Source: Streptomyces bluensis (GTDB lineage: Bacteria; Actinomycetota; Actinomycetes; Streptomycetales; Streptomycetaceae). From it: a stretch of 64,000 bases of DNA. The stretch is taken from NCBI RefSeq assembly GCF_014650715.1, contig NZ_BMVM01000011.1, positions 1 to 64,000 of the forward strand, written 5' to 3'. This document shows, piece after piece, positions 59,607 to 64,000 of the stretch; the first letter of the stretch is position 1, and each line of letters opens with the position of its first letter. The notes under the pieces are model-generated. The model saw only the letters and a program-made list of their open reading frames with translations, had not been told where the DNA came from and ran no database searches. The position numbers and the translations under genes were made by a program.

Positions 59607-60941
59607 TCAGCCGATCGGCGCGTACAGCACCCCCAGCTTGTCGATCTCGTCGCCCGCGCGGCCCGTGAAGCCGGCGATCTGCCAGCCGGAGGGAGCGGTG
59701 AAGGTCTTCGCGTCGGACGTGGCCGTACCGGCGGAGAGGGAACGGCCCTTGTCGGTCGTGAAGGCGGCGGAGAAGATCCTCGTACGGCCGTCCCTCTGCC
59801 CTTGTGTCAGCCGCACGGAGGTCAGGTGTTCACCCGAGGCGAGGGTGAGCGAGGTGGCCGTGCCGCCGGTCCCTCCGTGCGACACAGCCGTGCCGCCGTC
59901 GTGCGTGAGCGCCACCGCGTCCAGGCGCGAGCTGCCGCGCAGGGTGAGGGTGCGTGGCGACACGTCGGCCGGCAGGTCGTCCGCGTCGTTGAACGCCGTG
60001 CCGTGCGGGCCGCCGAAGAAGTCGCTCGCCCGCAGGGACGAGTTGAGGGTGTAGGAGAAGTCGACCGCGTGCGGGTAGTGGTCGGAGAGGTGCTTGCCGT
60101 CGGAGCGGAGGAACGACTTCCAGTCGTTGTTGTAGCGGGTGGCGTCGAGGTTGACGAGGTCGCTGCCGCGGTAGAGGACCTTGTCGACGACCTCGCAGTC
60201 GTTGGTCGGGGCGGCGGCGTCGCAGACCAGAGCGTCGCTGCCCTGGGCCGGGGGTGTGCCGCCCTTGACCAGCTTCACCCACGGGTCCTTGAGGCCGTTC
60301 TCGTTCACGAGCGTGCGGATGTTGTCGCCGGAGCGCGTGTAGCGGGTGTTCGTGTCGCCCATGACGATCACGGCGTTGCCCGCGGAGTTCGCCTGGATGA
60401 AGTCCGACAGCTGCTCGACGTTGGCGCGGCGGGCGGCGAGGGCGTCGTCCGTGTCGTCCGCGTTGGTGTGCACGTTGTAGAGGTCGACGAAGACGCCCTC
60501 GGCGAGGCGGACCCGGGCGAGGGTGAACCCCTTGGGCGTCAGGCAGTTGGTGCCCGTGCAGTTGGTCCACTTGACCCGCTCGAAGTCCTCGAAGGAGTGG
60601 TCCGAGAGGGTGTTGAGCCCGTCGCCGAACGCGGCTCCGCCGCTGGTCGCCGTGCGGTACGGGTGGGAGTCGTTCGCGTACAGCGACGCGTGGTAGTTGA
60701 AGTCCTCCTGCACGTTCACGATGTCGTACGGCCCGAGCCGCTGGCCGATCAGCGGGGTGTTGGTCTCGGGGTCGCTGTCGCCGAGGCCGAGCGGGAGGCC
60801 CGCGATGTTGTAGGTGAGGACGTTGAACGTGCCCCCAGGGGTGCTGCCCGAGTCGGCGGCGGCCACGGGCGCCGAGCCGGTGGTGGCGAGTCCGGTGAGG
60901 GCCAGGGCGGCGGCCGCGAGGCTGCCGATGAGTCGTCTCAT
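59607..60941 (-). CDS. Secreted endonuclease/exonuclease/phosphatase-fold protein with jacalin-like C-terminus
   Basis: The 444-residue protein has signal peptide MRRLIGSLAAAALALTGLAT. An EEP-fold domain (about 35-280) follows, with NVLTYNIAGLP, NVQEDFNYH, VDLYNVHTNADD, VIVMGDTNTR and HLSDHYPH giving the metal and catalytic residues. These suggest a phosphodiesterase, such as a sphingomyelinase or nuclease. The last ~150 residues (LRASDFFGGPHGTAFNDADDLP ... FTGRAGDEIDKLGVLYAP) are like a jacalin-type lectin domain. GGAG lies 9 nt upstream. A GTTCATCTTCA segment (rc of 60983-60993) in the promoter resembles a PhoP half-site. Confidence 0.85.
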   Translation of the reverse strand: MRRLIGSLAAAALALTGLATTGSAPVAAADSGSTPGGTFNVLTYNIAGLPLGLGDSDPETNTPLIGQRLGPYDIVNVQEDFNYHASLYANDSHPYRTATSGGAAFGDGLNTLSDHSFEDFERVKWTNCTGTNCLTPKGFTLARVRLAEGVFVDLYNVHTNADDTDDALAARRANVEQLSDFIQANSAGNAVIVMGDTNTRYTRSGDNIRTLVNENGLKDPWVKLVKGGTPPAQGSDALVCDAAAPTNDCEVVDKVLYRGSDLVNLDATRYNNDWKSFLRSDGKHLSDHYPHAVDFSYTLNSSLRASDFFGGPHGTAFNDADDLPADVSPRTLTLRGSSRLDAVALTHDGGTAVSHGGTGGTATSLTLASGEHLTSVRLTQGQRDGRTRIFSAAFTTDKGRSLSAGTATSDAKTFTAPSGWQIAGFTGRAGDEIDKLGVLYAPIG

Positions 60942-61072
60942 GGTGGAGGTCTCCGGTGGGGGGAACGGGGAGGCAGTGACTGTGAAGATGAACGGTGCTC
61001 AGCTTCCGTTTCGGTGTCAACCAGTGTGACTGCAAAGGAAGTTGGGAAACGGCAGCCACCCACAGACGGACA

Positions 61073-61873
61073 TCACCCGTTCACCCCCGCGTAGTGCCCG
61101 AGGCTCCACCGCCACAGCAGCCGCGCCCCCAGGTAGGCCAGCACGCCCACCAGCGGTGAGAGCGCCGCCAGCCAGTACGGCACACCGGTGTCGTGGCCGT
61201 GGCCGGTGAGGACCGCGGCCGGGAAGTACGCGACGAACGCGAGCGGAAGCCCGTACGTCAGGAAACCGCCCACCGCCCTCGGCAGGACGTTCAGCGGGTA
61301 ACTGCCGAACGTGCCGAGCAGCTCCTCCAGCCAGCGGCTCCAGTAGTCGGCGGCCGGGAAGCGCAGGGCGGCCGACGCCACCGCCGTGAACAGGGCCGCC
61401 TCCAGCAGCATGCCGCCGATCACCGCGGCGACCAGGTACGAGATCCGGCCCGCCGTCCAGTCCAGGTCGCTGCGGCTGAGCGCGCCCGCCATCAGCCCCG
61501 CCGCCACCGTCAGGTCACCGATCGCGTTGGTCGGGAAGTAGGCCAGCTGGACATGGCGGTGCACCGGCATGGGGCGCACCAGATAGATGTCGATCCTCCC
61601 TTCCTGGATCTGCCGGCCGACGAAGTGCATACGCCCCAGCACCAGCACGAACAACCCGTGCGCGAGCATCCGTGTCGCCGGGATCAGCAGCACCTCCGAA
61701 CTGTCCCAGCCGCCCATCCCGGTGAACCGGGACAGCAGCACCGTCGCGAACACGATCACCGACACCTGCCAGATCGCGCCGATCGCGATCATCAGCAGGA
61801 ACTCGGTGCGGTACTCCAGTTGCGCGCGGAAGTTGAGAACGGTGATACGCCACGCGATCCGGACGGCCTTCAC
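61073..61873 (-). CDS. ABC-2 type exporter permease 1
   Basis: The 266-residue membrane protein has six hydrophobic segments, for example FLLMIAIGAIWQVSVIVFATVLL, LVAAVIGGMLLEAALFTAVA and YWLAALSPLVGVLAYLGARLL. It is the usual second permease of a three-gene exporter. GTG start with GGGAGG 9 nt upstream. It begins 5 bp after the stop of the other permease. The substrate is not predictable. Confidence 0.85.
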   Translation of the reverse strand: MKAVRIAWRITVLNFRAQLEYRTEFLLMIAIGAIWQVSVIVFATVLLSRFTGMGGWDSSEVLLIPATRMLAHGLFVLVLGRMHFVGRQIQEGRIDIYLVRPMPVHRHVQLAYFPTNAIGDLTVAAGLMAGALSRSDLDWTAGRISYLVAAVIGGMLLEAALFTAVASAALRFPAADYWSRWLEELLGTFGSYPLNVLPRAVGGFLTYGLPLAFVAYFPAAVLTGHGHDTGVPYWLAALSPLVGVLAYLGARLLWRWSLGHYAGVNG

Positions 61874-61878
61874 AGTTC

Positions 61879-62682
61879 TCAGCCTCCCTGGGAGATGACA
61901 CGGCGGGCGGCCCGCCGCCACAGGAAACGGGTGAACAGGGCGAGCAGGACCACCCAGACCGCCTGGATCGCCAGCTGACCGCCGGCGTCCGACAGCGGGA
62001 TGCGGCCGATGTAGAGGGACAGGGGCACGCTCAGCGTGGCCTGGAAGGGCAGGAACCCGCTCATCGTGAGGAACCAGTCCGGGAAGAACCACAGCGGCGC
62101 GTACACCCCGGACAGCAGGTTCTGCGCGAAGATCAGGATGAGCATCGCGGCGTTGTTGCGCACCGTCCAGAAGCACAGCTGGTCCAGGACGAGCATCACG
62201 AAGTACAGGACCAGCTGGCCGAGCACCAGGCTGAGCGCGAACACCCCCGCCACCGCGGCCGACACCGGCGGCTGCACCACCCCGGCCGCGAGACAGACCC
62301 CGTATCCGGCCAGCGCCCACACGAACCCGTACAACTGCTCGCCGAGGGCGCGCAGGGCGTGGTAGCGCTGGGGAGGCAGGGGCCGCAGATACCAGTAGAC
62401 GATCGTGCCGAAGTGCATGTGCTGGAGCACGGTGTCCCGGCCCGCGTACTGGTCCAGCTCCCGCAGGCGCGAGGCGAGGACGGCCAGCACGGCGTACGTC
62501 ACGGCCTGGTCGACGTCGAGTCCGGCGGTGGTGCCGGTGTTCGCGTACAGGCCGTGCCACAGGGACGCCACCAGAACCACCTGCACCGTCAGCCGGAGCA
62601 GGACGGCGGTTATCCGGGGCGGGGTGTGCAGCTCGCCGAGGGGGGTGACGCGGGCGGTGCGCCAGGCGTGCAGAACCGCCAT
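61879..62682 (-). CDS. ABC-2 type exporter permease 2
   Basis: The 267-residue membrane protein has six hydrophobic segments, among them ITAVLLRLTVQVVLVASLW, FVWALAGYGVCLAAGVV and VFALSLVLGQLVLYFVMLVLDQL. It is the first permease of the operon and follows the ATPase with 1 bp between stop and start. Paired with permease 1, it probably forms a heterodimeric exporter. Confidence 0.85.
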   Translation of the reverse strand: MAVLHAWRTARVTPLGELHTPPRITAVLLRLTVQVVLVASLWHGLYANTGTTAGLDVDQAVTYAVLAVLASRLRELDQYAGRDTVLQHMHFGTIVYWYLRPLPPQRYHALRALGEQLYGFVWALAGYGVCLAAGVVQPPVSAAVAGVFALSLVLGQLVLYFVMLVLDQLCFWTVRNNAAMLILIFAQNLLSGVYAPLWFFPDWFLTMSGFLPFQATLSVPLSLYIGRIPLSDAGGQLAIQAVWVVLLALFTRFLWRRAARRVISQGG

Positions 62683-62683
62683 C

Positions 62684-63703
62684 TCAGGCCCCTTCCGCGA
62701 CCGGTTCCGCGACGGGCCCCGCCTGGACGTAGGCGGCCCGCATCACGTCCTCCAGGTCCGCCTCGTCGATGGCGACGCCCGTCACCTCGTACCGCTCGAT
62801 GACCGCCTTCAGCGCCTGGTGCACGGTGGGCGCCTCGGACCCGTCGGGGCCGAACACGACCTGCGGCCCGTCCCGCCGCAGCACCGCGATGCCCGGCAGC
62901 GCCGTGACATCGGCGTGCGCGTCGGCGAGTGTCGCCCGCACCTGCCAGGTCGAGCCGAACGACCGGCGGATCTCGTCGAGCGAGCCGTCCAGCACGAGCC
63001 GCCCGTGGTTGATGAGGACGACCCGCTCGGCCAGCCGCTCCACCTCCGTCATGTCGTGCGTGGTGAGCAGCACCGTCCGGCCCCGCTCGGTCACCTGGTA
63101 TCGCAGGAACTCGCGCACCTGCTCCTTGACCACCACGTCCATCCCGATGGTCGGCTCGTCGAGGAACACCACCGGCGGGTCGTGCAGCAGCGCGGCGGCC
63201 AGATCGCTGCGCACCCGCTGCCCCAGGGACAGGTGCCGTACCCGCGTGTCCCAGAAGGAGGACAGGTCGAGCAGCTCGTCGAACTCCTTCAGCCGCGCCG
63301 CGTGTTCCGCCTTCGGCACCTCGTAGATGTCCCGCAGGATCGCGAACGACTCACGCACCGGCAGGTCCCACCACAACTGGGTGCGCTGCCCGAACACCGC
63401 ACCGATGTTGCGGGCGTTGCGCTCCCGCTCCTCGTACGGCACCACGCCCGCGACCCGGGCCTCGCCTGCCGAGGGGGTGAGGATGCCGGTGAGCATCTTG
63501 ATGGTGGTGGACTTGCCCGCGCCGTTCGGCCCGAGCAGGGCGAGGAGTTCACCGGCAGCGACCTCGAAACTGATGTCGCGGACCGCCTCCTTGGCCACCC
63601 GCTCCGGGTTGACGAGGGATCTCACGGCGCCCAGGAGACCGGGGCGGCGGACAGTGGTGTGGAAAGTCCGGGACAGGCCGCGGACCTCGATACTTCCGGA
63701 CAC
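62684..63703 (-). CDS. ABC transporter ATP-binding protein
   Basis: The 339-residue ATPase has Walker A LLGPNGAGKSTT, signature LSLGQRVRSDLA, Walker B PPVVFLDEPTIGMD and the switch LLTTHDM. A C-terminal extension of about 100 residues beyond the ATPase fold is typical of the exporter branch (NatA-like). It drives the two permeases that follow. The gene after its start, beyond 63704, is the GH2 enzyme on the same strand, 124 bp away. Confidence 0.9.
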   Translation of the reverse strand: MSGSIEVRGLSRTFHTTVRRPGLLGAVRSLVNPERVAKEAVRDISFEVAAGELLALLGPNGAGKSTTIKMLTGILTPSAGEARVAGVVPYEERERNARNIGAVFGQRTQLWWDLPVRESFAILRDIYEVPKAEHAARLKEFDELLDLSSFWDTRVRHLSLGQRVRSDLAAALLHDPPVVFLDEPTIGMDVVVKEQVREFLRYQVTERGRTVLLTTHDMTEVERLAERVVLINHGRLVLDGSLDEIRRSFGSTWQVRATLADAHADVTALPGIAVLRRDGPQVVFGPDGSEAPTVHQALKAVIERYEVTGVAIDEADLEDVMRAAYVQAGPVAEPVAEGA

Positions 63704-63827
63704 TCGACGAACCTCCGTGACACGTGCATCGCGGCCGACCGGCGGGGGCCGGTCGGCCGCGGAGGATCTGATTCACCCTTGCGGGCTGTCGATCAGTCGG
63801 TCAGATGACTTCTTCTGATGTCTCCGC

Positions 63828-64000
63828 TCATGCGTCTGGCGAGAAGACGAAGGAGAACTCCGCCGGCTCGGCCCGCAGGAAGTACCGCGGCAGCGGGCCC
63901 GGACCGCACGACTGCGAACCGATGCCCTGCTGGCCGTGGTCGAGGTTGACCCAGACCGTGTCACCGGGCGTGAGATCCGTCAGGTGCCGTGCCGCGTCCA
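63828..64000 (-). CDS. C-terminus of a GH2 beta-galactosidase-like enzyme (partial)
   Basis: The last ~57 codons of a gene running off the right edge read TVWVNLDHGQQGIGSQSCGPGPL, and end in PRYFLRAEPAEFSFVFSPDA. This is like the closing domain of LacZ-type GH2 beta-galactosidases (the N-x-D-x-x-Q-x-G-x-G-x-x-S-C-G-P pattern). The stop is at 63828. A galactosidase here would suit the galactan-degrading set upstream. Confidence 0.75.
   Translation of the reverse strand, partial: DAARHLTDLTPGDTVWVNLDHGQQGIGSQSCGPGPLPRYFLRAEPAEFSFVFSPDA

Noticed and set aside
59584..60054. Plus-strand frame starting with a good ribosome site at the TetR palindrome
   Set aside because: Its sequence is the antisense of the phosphodiesterase C-terminus; the ribosome site and start may be left over from another gene, as noted in the findings.
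1..64000. CRISPR array, tRNA or rRNA genes, prophage, or antibiotic biosynthesis cluster
   Set aside because: I looked for regular spacer repeats, cloverleaf-like sequences, phage structural or integrase motifs and PKS/NRPS motifs and saw none.

Overview
The window is high-GC actinobacterial DNA, almost certainly from a Streptomyces chromosome. Signs are the strong G/C bias at third codon positions, many GTG starts, AGGAGG-type ribosome sites, Tat and lipoprotein signals, a snapalysin, a DUF397/XRE/ATP-binding regulatory set and rare TTA codons in only a couple of genes. No rRNA, tRNA, CRISPR array, prophage or antibiotic cluster was seen. All calls rest on reading the sequence; no database search was run.

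Layout. (1) 1-3717, minus strand: assimilatory sulfate reduction operon, transcribed sir > small CxxC protein > cysH > cysC > cysD (cut by the left edge). Its genes are chained by overlapping stop/start codons. It is preceded by a 27-codon cysteine-type leader peptide (3853-3936) and a predicted promoter lying inside two adjacent palindromes (3968-4016). (2) 4042-18308: mixed housekeeping and regulatory genes: a GNAT, a secreted protein with a TTA codon, a GAF-type regulator, an AidB-like acyl-CoA dehydrogenase, a YihY membrane protein, an AraC-type regulator, glyoxalase-fold proteins, a DUF397/XRE/anti-sigma-type ATPase set, a MarR-like protein and a beta-lactamase-fold hydrolase. A decayed transposase scar lies at about 16930-17327. 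(3) 18414-25484: two tandem paralogous AraC regulators, secreted proteins (a peptidase-inhibitor-like protein and a snapalysin), an unusual SDR, a ThuA protein and small genes. (4) 25542-31224: a 1170-residue trypsin/STAND-NTPase/transmembrane/propeller protein and a membrane sulfatase-fold enzyme.

(5) 31323-57412 is the main functional unit, a plant cell-wall polysaccharide locus that fits the pectic rhamnogalacturonan-I and arabinogalactan side chains. It has two complete sugar ABC importers lacking their own ATPase (32771-35977 minus; 39217-42424 plus), two LacI regulators and a 2-hydroxyacid dehydrogenase. Its secreted enzymes are a GH28-like beta-helix protein, two alginate-lyase-fold proteins (one a 1109-residue multidomain protein), a GH43 arabinofuranosidase-like enzyme, a GH43 galactanase-like enzyme with a ricin lectin domain, a rhamnogalacturonan acetylesterase and a DUF2264 protein. 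Short LacI-type palindromes recur in its promoters. A hydrolase/TetR pair and a homocysteine methyltransferase sit within it.

(6) 57495-64000: a PEP mutase-like protein, a TetR plus alpha/beta hydrolase pair with a perfect 31-bp palindromic operator, a secreted phosphodiesterase-fold protein with a jacalin-like tail, an ABC-2 exporter operon, and the C-terminus of a GH2 beta-galactosidase cut by the right edge. The beta-galactosidase may extend the galactan theme.
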